A DNA stretch of 64,000 bases, from contig JAHQIW010000188.1 of NCBI GenBank assembly GCA_019055375.1, positions 62,001 through 126,000 on the forward strand, read 5' to 3'. Origin of the DNA: Parelaphostrongylus tenuis. Taxonomy: Eukaryota; Nematoda; Chromadorea; Rhabditida; Metastrongylidae. The notes under the pieces are model-generated. The model saw nothing but the letters and a program-made list of their open reading frames with translations. It searched no databases and had not been told where the DNA came from. Shown piece by piece: positions 36,585 to 48,599 of the stretch (position 1 is the first letter of the stretch; each line of letters starts with the position of its first letter). The position numbers were made by a program, and so were the translations under genes.

Positions 36585-36644
36585 TTACCAGACCACATGA
36601 CATGTTGGCTCAAATAATAATGAAAGGATCTCTTCATAGCTTTA

Positions 36645-37190
36645 ATTGAACGCTTAAAGCTTAATTTACCTGAAAGTTGACTTAATTCTCGACAAGGCAT
36701 TCTCAGTACGCTGTAGTTATAAATATAAAATTGAGTTTCACACGCGATACACGTTATTGAGCGCTGCTTCGTTATTTATTTGGAATTATTTTCATCATCT
36801 TAGAACGATCTCTAGTTTTTTTTTGCGTTGAAATTGTGGAAAAAACTTTGTTATATCATTACATAGGCCCGACTTTTAGTTTTCAATTTTTGCTGCCAAA
36901 TATACCAGCTTTAGAGCATAAATCTGAGCAGCCTAGCCTAGAAGCACATGATCGTTGAAAGGAAATCATGGAAGATCACAGTCATGCACCCTACTTAGAG
37001 TATTCGCGAAAGCGGAAAAATATCCCCGACTCAATGCCATTGATTTGTTCAGGAAAAATCGAAAAAGCCTCGAAAAGGCAAAAAAAAAGGGTCTCGATTC
37101 GAATATAGAGAGCCTATAAACCTCTTACCTTGAGCTTTGTAGAACACTTTTTTAGTTCTTTTATATAAGACTACTACAAATGAAGGAACG
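36645..37190. other. No gene seen
   Basis: AT-rich spacer between family 1 copy C and the F4 element. Confidence 0.55.
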
Positions 37191-37194
37191 ACCA

Positions 37195-38260
37195 TTTCTG
37201 TTGAACAAAGACTTTCCATTGCCTTTTGGTAACCATTCGAAAGCTTAAATCTATAATTACTGCTCTACGTAGCCGCTTTCAAATTATTGCTATAGCAGAA
37301 AGATAACTTTTGTGTATCACACATGTATATTTCTCGTAGAACAGAACTTTTTCCTTAGCTTATAAGTAAACATTCGATAGACTAAGTTTCGAGATTACAA
37401 TACTGTGCTTATTTTTCTGTTCAGCAGCTTTTTATAGACGCCTCTCAATACGATAGTTTTCTGGTAATGATATAACAAGTTTTGAGCCGTTAAGGTCTAA
37501 GTGCTGGACAGGCGCCTGTTTCCTCCTACGTGGACACCTCAGTAGCACACTCCCTCGGTTCAGCCGGTTCCTTGAGGCTATATTCCTCTGTGAAAAAATC
37601 GACGCCGAGTAATAATCACCGAAAGTCAGATTTATTGATTTATTACTCGACATCGATTCCTTCAAAGTGGAGTATCGCCTCAAGGGATCGACTGAACCGA
37701 GGGAGTGTGCTACTGAGATATCCAGGTAATATAAAACAGGCGCTTGTCTAACACTTAGACCTTACGGCTCAAAACATGTCATATCGTTATCAAAGCACTA
37801 ATTGCGTTTGTTATCTGGCAAGACCGTTTCAGTGAAGTGTGGCAGAAAAATACGATAGAGTTTCACATACGTGGGCATTTGTTTGTTGGCTAATGTGTGA
37901 GCTGGCTAGTGGCCGTGAATTCGTTACGACGTTCCCCGATAGATTGATTGACCGCGTTTGAGCAATTGACATGTGGAGTGCATTTTTTTGCTATCAAATT
38001 TGGAGTTTCTTCTACGCTTTGACAGAATTTTGATGTAAAACGTATGACTCTTATACTACAGAATTTCCTCTGCACGCTCACAAGTTTTTCGCGCTTCCAA
38101 CGAAGTAATAATGATAGCGCGATTGGTCTAAAAGATTATTTTTTTTGAAGGCTACAACGTTATAAAAAAGGCTTTCTCAAAAAACGGCCACGCAGCGTAA
38201 TAGTCAGAAATTCAAGCTTTCGAATAATCATTGACACTACGGTAAAAAGTTTTTGTTAAG
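37195..38260. repeat. Inverted-repeat element F4, copy 2, with nested family 2 insertion
   Basis: Arms near 37205-37290 (CATTCGAAAGCTTAAATCT) and 38175-38255 (AGATTTCAAGC-type complement). The stretch 37290-37420 matches 28420-28690 of copy 1 in order. The family 2 element at 37455-37815 splits it, which explains its greater length. Confidence 0.55.
37455..37815. mobile_element. Family 2 hammerhead element nested in an F4 element
   Basis: Long inverted ends (TTTTGAGCCGTTAAGGTCTA on the left, TAGACCTTACGGCTCAAAAC on the right) extend outward into AATGATATAACA / GATATGAC. Each arm has a longer stem III (ACAGGC with GCCTGT) ending in GUC. The first box is CUGAGGU or CUGAGAU, so both cores are broken. 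It sits inside the inverted element at 37195-38260. Confidence 0.65.
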
Positions 38261-38264
38261 CGAA

Positions 38265-39900
38265 AGTGGTCGTTTTTCATTCATTAGCGTTTAACAAAGA
38301 AAAACCTTTTTTTTACCATAAGGACAGTTATTAACGTTTGCAGCACATTATTACACGTGAGTCGTTATGTCCACTTGGAATTTGGCTTTGTCCCGTTTCG
38401 CGGGTAAATCAGTCTCGTCATTCCTTAACGGTCGATAATCTCTTTCCAGACTCATGTATGAGAGTAGAAACAATGACTGCGTTGGACGCTGAAATCACAG
38501 GCCTAATATGCATTCAATTCGTTTACAGTGTTGCGAAGGGAGTGCACGGAGTCTGCCTAGAGAGCTAATGTGTGCTTGAGAGTTCGCTCTTGGCGTTTTA
38601 CTGGACATTTGGTCTTCACTTTTTTACTCTAGACAGCACTTTGATAAGATAATCGGAACCTGGTAGTGTAGAGTTACACTCAACATTAATCATGAGAAGT
38701 GCATTTTGATGAAGTGCCTATAGTTCCAGACGCCGATCATTTCTGGTCATTGTCTGAAATTGTTGGCAATATGATGAATGTGGGAAAGCTGTTAGTCATA
38801 GCGATCATAAGCGTCATACGTTTAATGGCTTTCTCATTGGAGCAAACGTTGCAAAAAAAAAAACTAGAGAAATAGAAAAAATGTAATTCATTATGGTAAA
38901 ACATACCTCGAATACGAGAAATTGAGAATTTTATTGCTTAATCCCCTATATTTTTACAAAGCATCCACTTTAATTCAAATATGCTCCCTTTCTGCCCAAA
39001 TATCTCTATAGCTATTGAAGAAAAAATGAAGATTTTTTGCTCTTTATGGTAGTGATGGACACCGATTCGAGAGGTCATTGAAAAGCACCCCATTTATAGA
39101 GTGTTCCTGCCCTAATTATCTTATTCTAATATATAATTATGTAATAAGTATGTTTCCACAGTAATAAAACGAGTTGAAGAAAAAGAAACTGCTAAAAAAA
39201 TTCATTTCTTCACACACTTCTCTCAGGCACACTAATGCATAGAGTGGAACTCGAAGCACATTCAGTGAAGTGGATGGAGTTGCCACGTAATACACAAATG
39301 GTCGGTGGTAAAGGATTTCACCTGGAGCCAACGAAGTCACTCAACCATCCCTGGCTGACAACTTGTAGTAGGCCTGCTTCAAAACTTCTTTTCGATGGGC
39401 ATGTCTATATGTGGTGATAATGGAGGTAAAACTATTCCAGAATTTCTATAAAATTTTTCTCTATAGCATTCAAGGGAACTGATTAAGAAGAGTAAAGTAG
39501 AAAGAGAGAGAGTGAGAAGAAGAAGAGAAAGTCTGACAATGAACCGAACAAACGCACATATCCGAAGGCCTTCAACTATAACTGGCGCAAGACAAATAGC
39601 AAAATGAGAGAAATAATGGGATTCGAACAACATGTGATGTCCAGGCATAAAATACTATTATAGAAATACATGTATGCACGCACTTTAATGTGAAGCTTTC
39701 AGCGTTTATCAGCATTCGCGGCGTCGTATCACGGATGTGTAAAGGCATCGTTGATGCCATCGATACATTTGACTCATGAAATGATTTGTGAAAGCTTTGC
39801 AATGTGGTAAACAAATGTTTCATCTTCGAAGGCAACTTTAGTAGCCGTTTGTCGACCGCAGAGAAATGAATGGCTTGGGAGCGAATCAACGAGCAAATGT
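38265..39900. other. No gene seen
   Basis: Short frames only. A CTCTCAG acceptor-like site near 39225 is not followed by a supported exon. Confidence 0.45.
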
Positions 39901-39904
39901 GTTG

Positions 39905-39906
<2 letters not shown>

Positions 39907-39946
<40 letters not shown>
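39907..39946 (+). repeat. (AT)n microsatellite
   Basis: An uninterrupted AT dinucleotide run of about 40 bases. Long IYIYI open frames across it are artefacts. Confidence 0.95.
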
Positions 39947-39948
<2 letters not shown>

Positions 39949-39949
39949 A

Positions 39950-40415
39950 TTTTTCCGCATTTCAACAGTTTTGTTAATTCAATCGTAAATTATTTGAGGA
40001 AGTCAATTTATCAGCAATATAATCACAACCATCATAGATGATATGCACTAATTCTGGGCAAAGACGAAATGCCGTCGTCTCAAAAAGAATGAGGCTTAAG
40101 ATTAAGAAGTCCGTGAGGCCATTTTTACGTGGTTGTAGTCTTTTTTCTTCCTATGCGCATGCTGCTTCAGAAGGCAAAAAAAAGTAATAATCTGTTGAAG
40201 CAAATCAGGGCTATGCGCAGATGTGTTACCGTGAATCTGCCCACCTTCCTCAAATGTAGTGAACCTACTTTGCAATGTGCAGAGGTTGGTCAACGGCCGT
40301 ATCCAAATGCCCCGTTCAGCCACTAGAACATTCAGTAACATAACATAGCCTCTTGGCAATAATTCGAATGGGAATACAAAAAAAATTAACAATACAATAA
40401 CGCGAAAGATATAAC
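39950..40415. other. No gene seen
   Basis: Spacer between the AT run and the truncated LINE. Confidence 0.5.
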
Positions 40416-40419
40416 CACA

Positions 40420-40461
40420 TATATATACATATATATGCATATATATATATATATATATAAT
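40420..40461 (+). repeat. AT-rich microsatellite at the 3' end of the truncated RTE copy
   Basis: TATATA/CATATA repeats directly abut the LINE 3' end at 40468. RTE elements often end in short tandem repeats, so this may belong to the element. Confidence 0.75.
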
Positions 40462-40467
40462 TATAAA

Positions 40468-41888
40468 TCACCTGTATCACCTGTCGTCCCGTTGATCGTC
40501 GAGTGACTCGAGCAGGTATCAGCAACTCTTCCATTTTTCCCTATCGCGTGCGAAAGTGGGTCCTCCTCGCTCTAGGGATTCGCTGAGCATCATATCTTTC
40601 TTCTATCGCTTTTGTGAAAAAATCAGACCGACGGGTCAGTGGTCTTCCTTTAGAGCGCTTGACGTCCCGAGGAATCCAGTCGGTAACGGCTCTCGTCCAT
40701 CGGTTGTCGTTGAAGCGCATCACGTGTCCGGCCCACCTTATTTTTGATATCCTGGCGTGTAGAACGGCGTCTCTGATTTTCGATCGTTGACGTAGGTCGG
40801 AACTTCGGGCCCTTTCTCTCAATTGCGAGATACGGGATGCTCCTAGCATCGAACAACGCGTTAAATGACGCCGAGTGATTGTTCATTCTGCTTACGTAGC
40901 GACCAGATTTTACGCGTACGTAAGGGGAGAGATAACCGCTAAATCGAAAGGGTGAGCACGACATCGGACGTTCTTCTCCTCTCCACTACATTCGATGCTG
41001 TCAAACGTTCCCCAAGTCGCTCGTTTCCTCCTGCACAACTCTGGAGCTAGGTCGTTCATCATGTTGATTTCACGACCGAGACAGACGTAACTGGAGCATT
41101 CGGAGATTGTCGTTCCGTTGAGCGTGAATCGGGCATTCGAAACCCATCCGTTCCTCATGAACATCGTTTTCGCTACATTTAGTTAAAGACCAATCTTTCC
41201 ACAGGTGTTGTCGAAATCGGTCAACATTCGTTCCGCTTGGTTGATGTTTGTTGTTGTGAGAACGATATCGTCAGCAAAGCGAAGATGGTTTAATTGTCGA
41301 CCGTCAATTTTCACTCCCATATCGTCCCAATCTAATGTTCGCATGACGTTTTGTAGGCTGGCAGTGAATAGTTTTGGCAAAATTGCATAGCCTCATCGAA
41401 CCTCTCTTCTTACGTCAATGGTGATATTGTTGTAAAATGGAGATATTTTGGTCGTGAAATATTTATAAAGCTCACGAAGGATCGATATGTACCGAGTAGG
41501 GACGCCCTGGTTATTTAGAGCCTCTACAACCGCTTCTGTTTTCACTGAATCAAATGCTTTCTTCAGATCGATGAAAGTGAGACAGAGTGGTTGTTTGTAC
41601 ACTCGTGAAACTTCAATGAGTCTTGTAATCATGTGGATGTGTTCTATGGTACTCAATCCTTTTCGGAACCCTGCTTGTTCGCATGGCTGTGCTTCGTCCG
41701 GTGTTCTGTCAAACCTATTTAGGATGACTTGAGTAAAGAGTTTGTAGACAACGGACAGCAAGCAGATTGGGCTGTAATTGCCTATGTCTTAAAGGTCTCC
41801 CTTTTTGAACAACATTACGGTCTTGCTGGTTTTCCATTGAATAGGGACCTTGCATTCTGATAGGTAGCGAGTGCAGAGCCGAGCATCC
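40468..41888 (-). mobile_element. RTE-clade LINE, 5'-truncated copy
   Basis: The - strand has YKLFTQVILNRFDRTPDEAQ, CEQAGFRKGLSTIEHIH, DLKKAFDSVKTEAVVEALNN, LRFADDIVLTT (near 41265) and GGRSDFFTKAIEERYDA-like 3' sequence, in several frames. It matches the other copy from its 3' end (ATCACCTGTATCACCTGTC) up to about 41888, where similarity stops within the RT N-terminal part; the endonuclease is missing. This is the usual 5' truncation of LINEs. Confidence 0.87.
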
Positions 41889-41889
41889 G

Positions 41890-43055
41890 AGTGCTTCTAT
41901 GATTCAATTCATCTCTGCACGTTTATCGCTTCATCGAGGTTGTGTCTTTTCCATGAACGACGTTGAAGTGTAGTTATAAAGATCTTTCACCAACTAACTA
42001 ATTATGCATCCATCTACTTACTATAATATAAAACTGTGCAGGCTTTAATGCTATCCATCAGCACAAGATATAAATTCCATATGAAATCAATAGGAAAATC
42101 GATGAATTAACGAGCATGAATTAATAGTGATGCTAATTTCGTTGATGATCGGATAACACAGTTCCTTAAGACGGTTAAGGAGAAAAATCTGAATAAGATT
42201 ATCTAATGGGCTGAGCTAAACGTTCAGAAGACATGACATGGCACATTAACTGTCCAGTACGTGTCATGTGAAAAATTCCTTGAACAAAGTGTTTAACGGC
42301 TGTAATATAGCCTGCAACGTTTGCATGTTACGCTGTCGCTAGATATAAGTGGCAATTCAGCATAACAATTTCTCCTCTGGACGAATAGCCCAAAAAACCT
42401 TTGTCGGGCTTTTTTTGACCATTGTTAATTGATTATTAACTACGAATTTGATAACACTGTCAACTGTCAACGCGATACAGTTAATAATTAAAAGTGCTAT
42501 GAGATTTTAACGCCCCTTTTGCCACATTTACTTCAGGCTTCTAAATTCAAGATTTGGAGGAAAGTAAAAAAAAAAAACTGGATTCCGTTCTTAGCAACGG
42601 ATCTCGATACTTCTAAAATTATAGAAAGGAAAGGCGATTATAGAAGGGAAAGAGCAGCTCAATGATAGCGATGCCAGTCATTGTGCAAAGCCCATTTGAG
42701 AAGGACGCTAGTTTGATACTGTTCCAACCTCAAGTCTACCATACTTAGAGTTCGAAGAACTGAAGCAAGACTTGCAAAACTGGTTCACTTCTTTGCTCTA
42801 GGTGAAGACACTTTAAAAGAGGTGAAGCAGAATTTCAGTAAGGTTCAATTTGACTTTCACACAAGAACATTTGTGAGGAGGACTTCGACGAGTGTTGTAC
42901 AAGGTGGACGAGAGAAAGGAACAATCTATTTCTTTGCATTAGGACAGCTCATATCTTTAGTATTTTAGAGAAGGTCTTTGCAATTGCGCTTGGCATAGAG
43001 CACTGTCTAGTAAAGTTCTTCAGTGTAAAATCCTCGCGCTGGCCCGACCTTTATG
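41890..43055. other. No gene seen
   Basis: No recognisable frame or repeat family. Confidence 0.5.
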
Positions 43056-43069
43056 GATACTAGGAGATC

Positions 43070-43316
43070 AGTCTGGATTCTTTTCATTTGACTGCCTCTT
43101 GCAGTGGTATGATGTTATAGTATACCCAATATGTGGAGTACTGTGCAAGAACGTTTGCGTCAGCCGGGATTCGAACCCAGATCTCACTCTTTCCGGGTGT
43201 GCATGCTAACCATTGCACTTCCGACGCTCGTTCTGCACAGCACTCGGAAAGAGTGAGATCTGGGTTCAAATCCCGGCTGACGCAAACGTTTTTGCACAGT
43301 ACTCCACATATTGGGT
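43070..43316. mobile_element. Inverted tRNA-like element (type T1) near 43.2 kb
   Basis: The left end reads GTATACCCAATATGTGGAGT and the right end is its inverse. The left arm has a full tRNA-like sequence; the right arm keeps only its 3' half (43241-43283). A 13-base direct repeat (ATACTAGGAGATC, 43057-43069 and 43317-43329) flanks the insertion. Confidence 0.75.
43157..43227 (-). tRNA. tRNA-like arm of T1 element, anticodon position GGA, not a standard tRNA gene
   Basis: It folds as a cloverleaf: acceptor GCGUCGG/CUGACGC, D arm, T arm with UUCGAAU loop. The anticodon loop would read CCGGAAA, so GGA stands at the anticodon, but a serine tRNA should have a long variable arm and this has a short one. 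The invariant U33 is C. It is part of a repeat, so it is more likely a Pol III promoter carrier than a decoding tRNA. Confidence 0.5.
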
Positions 43317-43334
43317 ATACTAGGAGATCGTTTG

Positions 43335-44220
43335 ACGCCAAAAGCTTCATGCTCTATTCTGCAATAGTTTATGATCTTCAAGTAATAAGTATGAATATAC
43401 CAAATTTGCAAGATTATAAAGTATGCTGTAAGAAAGTTTGGTATTGAGGAGAAAGACAAGAAAGTTTTTCTAGGAACTGAAAAAGTTGTCAGTACAAAAA
43501 CAGATTGATATGAATAAAACCAACTGACTAAACCTCGAAAAGTACACTACAGTGAATTTTGGCTTCTTTTCTACAGATTGTAACGATGAGTGCTTATCGA
43601 ATGTAATTTTTCTGACACCCTGAGATTGTCGTGCTGGAGCGCTCCCAGGACTTCACCGCAGGCAATAAGTGCTCGTTATGGATTACTGCTTTGTGACTAC
43701 AAATTTCCACGGCTGTAGTGACTCATGTCTAAGCAATACCCCTGATTAGTCAGGGACCAATCCGAGCCAATGCAAGAGGCCCAGTTCAAAATCTAACCGA
43801 TTACTTGACTTCTTTATCTGACAAGCAATCGCTCGCTTCTTTTCGTGACAAAAGCCCAGGCAAATTTTTTTGGTTTGGCAACATGGCACTAAATAAACAA
43901 AGGAGAATACTATATTCATCTGCTTTTCACTTCTAATCTATGCACTATGGCCCAAAACCATATGCCGAACTTTCCCTTTGAAAGGTCTATGGGAAGTCTA
44001 TGGTAAACCATCTTAAGCTTTGCGGAAGAGACCACTTGATCAGCACTCAGCGAATTTCATATAAAAACAACAATAATTAAACAGCAATCCAAATCACAGT
44101 TGGAAATATCCGAAGATATGTACGGATGATGAGCATGCATGCAAGGAATGATGCGAACTGCATCGTAGACGTGGATATGTGCCACGTAGAATATTTGAAA
44201 TAGAGAAAAATAAAAAGATT
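43335..44220. other. No gene seen
   Basis: No recognisable frame or repeat before the duplicated block begins. Confidence 0.5.
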
Positions 44221-44224
44221 AGTC

Positions 44225-46800
44225 TAAGGTTTCACATGATATCCGATTACACGCACTAGCTTATTCTTGAAATCGTGAGGATAGCACTAAGTTGGCTAAT
44301 ATGGAAGGTGAGAAATATAGCTTTCGGCGTTGATGAATCCCTACGGGATGCGTTATACATCTCCGACACCATTAAGCATTGTTGAGGTGGTATACAGACA
44401 TAATTTATCCAGTGAGTTGCGGAAGTCCATTGATGCATAAATTCGATGTTTCATCCTCTTAGACAATTACATTATTGATCAATGCTAAATTAGATAGATA
44501 GTCGGTATTCGGAGAAACCTTCGAGGCAAGTTTAGTTTACATAAGGGTGTTTCGAAAGCACACTTCCTTTGAACACTATCCGGAAAGGAGATCGAATCAA
44601 TGACCCTCTATATGCTACAAAGCAACTATAAACACTGCATCGTTTGGCACAAACACTCAAGCATATATCAGATGTGAAAACTACGTTTCCTTAATCTCTA
44701 AGCGGGATTCAAACCATAAAGTTTTCGGTTTTCCAAAACAATGTTATTTTTGAAATTTTTCTAAATTACTTAATAATTTTTCGAGATCTCTCAATGTGAG
44801 CGCTTCACTCATACGTGTTGATTTCTGAAGGCTACTTTTTTTGCTTCCATTAGCCTTACCTAGAATCAAAAAGCTCACGATAACTATTGTTATCAATTTG
44901 TAATTTATGAGGCGTTGTAGCACCATTTAACTTTTTCACTAAAGTCTTTCCAGGAAAGTTACACACTTTAAGCAGTGGCTATGAACCAATACAGAGATCA
45001 TAGTAGATTCCAATTTGGCTATTTAGAAACTTTCATACTTGTTCTGAACTTGACTGTAAGGAGCCTAATGTATATCAGAGATGCTTGAAAAAACCACATA
45101 GAAAAAACATCAAACACAGCAGAAATAGTGGAATATAAGTAAAAATCAGAGGGTAAATGTATATAAAATAAGTACAGCAAGGATATTGAACATCTGGAAA
45201 ATTAAATCACATAGAGAAAAGCTGTATGGCAGAGAAAATGTATTTGCTTTTTTAGTTGAAGTTCGTATAGGCTTCGATCAATGGATGCTCGACTAGCAAC
45301 CGACGGTGAGCTTTCCAGCTTTACTACAGTCGGTCAATCAATATAACGCTTTGTGTCCGATCAAAGCTCTGTGCTCATCGCCAAATTTCTATTATCTTAT
45401 TACCAACATTGACAACTTTTCTCTTTCTGTTTTCAACACGAAAATCGTTTTTCTCGATACCGAAAGTGCAAAAATATTCTTAGAAATACTTACAAAGAAC
45501 TTTGCATTAGTTTTCCTTTTCCCAATGCAGTTTTGTCTTCTAACAATTATCCAACTATAAAATATCTAACAAAATTGCGCTTTATCATCCCCACTTTCGC
45601 TCTTTTTTCAGATGTGAGTTCAAGATATTTTGTAATCCTTTCAATGCTTTTGAATTTCAAGAGATCGGTGTTTAAAAAGACGCATCCATTTTGTTTTCGC
45701 GTTAAGAATAAGTGGTATAGACTCGTTCTTCCGATGCTAAAATCCTCAATCAATTCATTTGCAAATGATGAATTTTAGGACTTCATATTGGATTTTTCTT
45801 ATTCAGAGTTTTTAAGTGAGGAACATAGAATTGAAAACGTGGGGCAACGCGTGGTTGCGCGGAATGATGAACGCAGATTCCGTAGAACTTCCACATTTGC
45901 GATCGTAGAGTTTAGTGGTTCGATCTCTAATGCTACATAAATTCCATTTTTCCATATTTGTGTCTTCTAAATGAGCTAGAAGATGGTCACAGAGAAAGTT
46001 TTCTTAATTATCATAACGTTGTATACGGTTTTTTCGAACAAAATAAAATCAACCATGCTTTGAAGAGATTCATTATTCTCGTCTAGAATTCCAGTCAAAA
46101 ATATTCAAGCTTGACTTTGCAAAACAACGACACAAAAACAGAGAAATCAAATCCGAGACGATTCTGCTACAGTTTTTGGGGAATTGGTTGATTGAGTGGG
46201 ATGAAAGGGTTAAACCAGCAGTGATCTGTGTTGTTCAGAGCATCATTAATCACCACGGTTCTCATTCATTGATAGAATTTCCAAGTGTCACTTTTTAACA
46301 ACGCATGGCTACAGATTCCTTGGTCACACAGTTGTTGAACAACTGAGCAAAATCTTCTATGAAGACGAGATGACCAGTCGTTTTCAAACCATCTTTACTG
46401 TAAAAGTGGGCGCCTCCATAAAATAACCACGCGATGCAGTCAGCACTCAACTCTGCGCAACATCCTCATAGATCTCTTTCGTCTCATCCGGAAGCGAATA
46501 CAGTCATGACGTTTCTTTCATTGTATACATGTTGTGCATAGTAGGATAATAATATTCTTATGTAAAGACTGTTGATGTTCATAGACTCAAAAAACAGCAT
46601 CGTTGTACTGTCTAGCAACACTATATGAGCAATGTTCAATAAGTAGACGTTCTCTCCACAAAAACATTGAGTTGTTGTTATACAGACCTCATCTAAATTG
46701 GGTGGATTATGCGTTAATTCGATACGGCTACGAATCTCTTGACTTCCTTCACCTTTGACAACTTGCGTGTTAGTCGCAGGTCGTTCCTACTGAAATTTTG
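44225..46800. repeat. Diverged direct duplication, copy 1
   Basis: Many blocks match 49665-52670 in the same order and orientation: GCACTAAG.TGGCTA near 44285, TTCGATC/ATGCT near 44300, GAGGACTT-type pieces, CTTTCTTAATTATC near 46000, the stretch ending TCTTGACTTCCTTCA near 46740. Divergence is high, so the event is old. I see no intact reading frame. The corresponding part of copy 2 has an open frame (50910-51200) that carries stops here. Confidence 0.6.
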
Positions 46801-46861
46801 AGATATTCGAAATTTCTAGTATTTCACTGCATTTTTCGCAGTATTATGATGTTTCACATAT

Positions 46862-47231
46862 CCCTAAGAGAACTGAGTGGGGAGCAAACATACGGCCAGG
46901 CGGGAATCGAACCCGCGTTTTATCCTATTCGGGGACACGTGCTTTACCACTACACCAGCGAGGCACATTTGCACCACCACTCATTCTTCAAGATCTCTAT
47001 GATAGGTATCAGCCACCAACCTTTAACAGGTTTGGTCGGGTATGTGATTTTGATTTATAAACCCAGTTGAGCTGACAGCTACTGTAAGATTTAGCATTGA
47101 AATGTTGAAAAATGACTGGTCAGGCAAATGATCCTCGGTGGTGTAGTTGTAGAGCACGCGCCTCCGGATAGGATGAAACGCGGATTCGATTCCCGCCTGA
47201 GGTAGTGTTTTTGCCCACAACTCAGTCCTCA
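46862..47231. mobile_element. Inverted tRNA-like element (type T2) near 47 kb
   Basis: Ends CCTAAGAGAACTGAGTGGGG and CCACAACTCAGTCCTCATAGG are inverted. It contains a - strand tRNA-like arm (46893-46964, T-loop side GGGTTCGATTCCC) and a + strand one (47132-47204). The sequence just left of it (46798-46861) matches the left flank of the T2 copy at 60281, so the true element may be longer. Confidence 0.72.
47132..47204 (+). tRNA. tRNA-like arm of T2 element
   Basis: CCUCGG pairs with CUGAGG in the acceptor. A box GGTGTAGTTGTAGAG and B box GGATTCGATTCCC are visible. The anticodon arm does not form five clean pairs. Repeat-borne, probably non-decoding. Confidence 0.4.
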
Positions 47232-47234
47232 TAG

Positions 47235-48010
47235 GAATAATACCAAAGATTATATGAAATTGGCATTATATCAAAATTCAATAATTGAGCAATAAGGAGC
47301 AGGTTTTTGAATTACATATGCAAAGCACCCATAAAAGTGTAATGAGTACTGTATAAGTACTTATAAAAGTGTAATGAGGAGCAAGGTCCGGAATTACAAA
47401 CATAAAGTATAATAAGGAGCAAATGACATGTAGAACAGAACTTCTTTCTAAACATAAAGAGGTGAGTTAACAAATGAGTGGAAGTAAAAGTATACATTAT
47501 ACTCACGGAAGGATAGTATCTACAAGGAGAGGATAGATCCCTTATGCTGTTGGTTTGTTCTCATAGATGAGCCGAGATGTTACGTGATCAGAGGTATGTG
47601 GATTAGTCAATAGAATGAAAAGATGGTTAATATTGTCCCTTGCATAGATACTATTGTTTTAGCCGGAATAATATGGCGAAGAAGATGCAGTAAAGAGTAC
47701 AAGAGGATGAGGAATTATTGACGAATACATTATATGTAGCAGCGATGGAATGATGAGGAGGGTTGTTAGGACGGCGCCGAAGTTCGGTGACGAGAATCCT
47801 CACCTATATTTTCCACCTCCACGGTAGCAAGTAATACCCTTTTTAAGCAGCATTGCATCATTATTGCGCTGCATTACTACTCTATTTAATATTATTATTG
47901 TGAACAGCCTCGGATCTACTTATCAAGAAAAAACACTGGATCATTAAATATGCTAAGTCGCTGTTCGAAGTTCTCAAAATGATTATTTATCTCCTGATTA
48001 TGCATTTTTT
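47235..48010. other. No gene seen
   Basis: A short word (GTGTAATGAG.AGCA) recurs three times at 47290-47420, giving a loose local repeat. No coding signal. Confidence 0.45.
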
Positions 48011-48012
48011 TG

Positions 48013-48372
48013 AGCATTACACGAGGTCTTCTATAAGCACTTATATAGTGCTATGCACGTGCTTCGGCCTTGCAACCTCGTCACTTGTGCGGTGCCTTTC
48101 GTCTGAACCAATCCCTTTCGAGGAAGAACCCTCATAACATAAAGCGATTGTCGACGAACATATTACAGTGGCACGTGCAAAGTGAAAATGCACTTTACAC
48201 ACGGCGAAGATAACAAATCAGTGCATGTTCAGTGAAATGAACACCGAACATCGCAGTGTTAAACAGTCGATTGCTCAGGGCTGATATTTTTAATAACTCC
48301 CTCATATTCAACTTTTTTTCGTACGGTGCTGCACTGCATAAGTGCCTATGAGACCTCATGAAAGGCTCAAAA
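48013..48372. mobile_element. Family 2 hammerhead element near 48.2 kb
   Basis: It is bounded by TTTTTTGAGCATTACACGAGG and CCTCATGAAAGGCTCAAAAA. The left arm keeps stem II (GGU/GCC) and outer GGCAC pairing on the - strand, but the core reads GUGACGA and GAAG. The right arm keeps only GTGCC and the end. The body shares GTCGATTGCTCAGGGCTG with the copy at 55 kb. Confidence 0.65.
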
Positions 48373-48599
48373 AATACATTGACAGATTATATTATTTAGA
48401 GCAAGGTCTGAGAAAAAAACAGTTTTTATGAAGGTACTTCCTGATTGCTTGACAATTTATGAAGGAGTAATTGTCTCAGCTACTTCTTAACTAAAGATGA
48501 ATCAAAACTTTTCTGGCTCGTTATCAGGGCATTAAACAAATTTCAAAAATGTAAGGTTATTTTTCGCTTGGCAGCCCATAATCGAAAACACATCCCTTC

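Larger units (their letters stand above)
35993..36628. mobile_element. Family 1 hammerhead element, copy C: 323-bp tandem plus inverted copy
   Basis: A 323-bp unit starting ATACCTTTCCTTCGAGTGC (35993) is followed by a second, partial unit from 36316. The two are identical for about 155 bases, up to CGGGCAGAAC. The second unit then switches to an inverted copy of the same arm (36475-36628). Twelve-base direct repeats (TCTCTTCATAGC, 35981-35992 and 36629-36640) flank the whole. High identity between units suggests a recent insertion. Confidence 0.85.

Noticed and set aside
36058..36700. Open frames repeated in family 1 copies as a conserved small protein
   Set aside because: They run over ribozyme arms and exist on both strands because the DNA is inverted; conservation is explained by the RNA structure.
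37480..37790. Active hammerheads in the 37.5 kb element
   Set aside because: The first core box is CUGAGGU or CUGAGAU and the second is altered in one arm; essential residues are lost.
39572..39965. 125-codon frame with an IYIYIY start
   Set aside because: The start is translated AT microsatellite; the rest has no recognisable feature.
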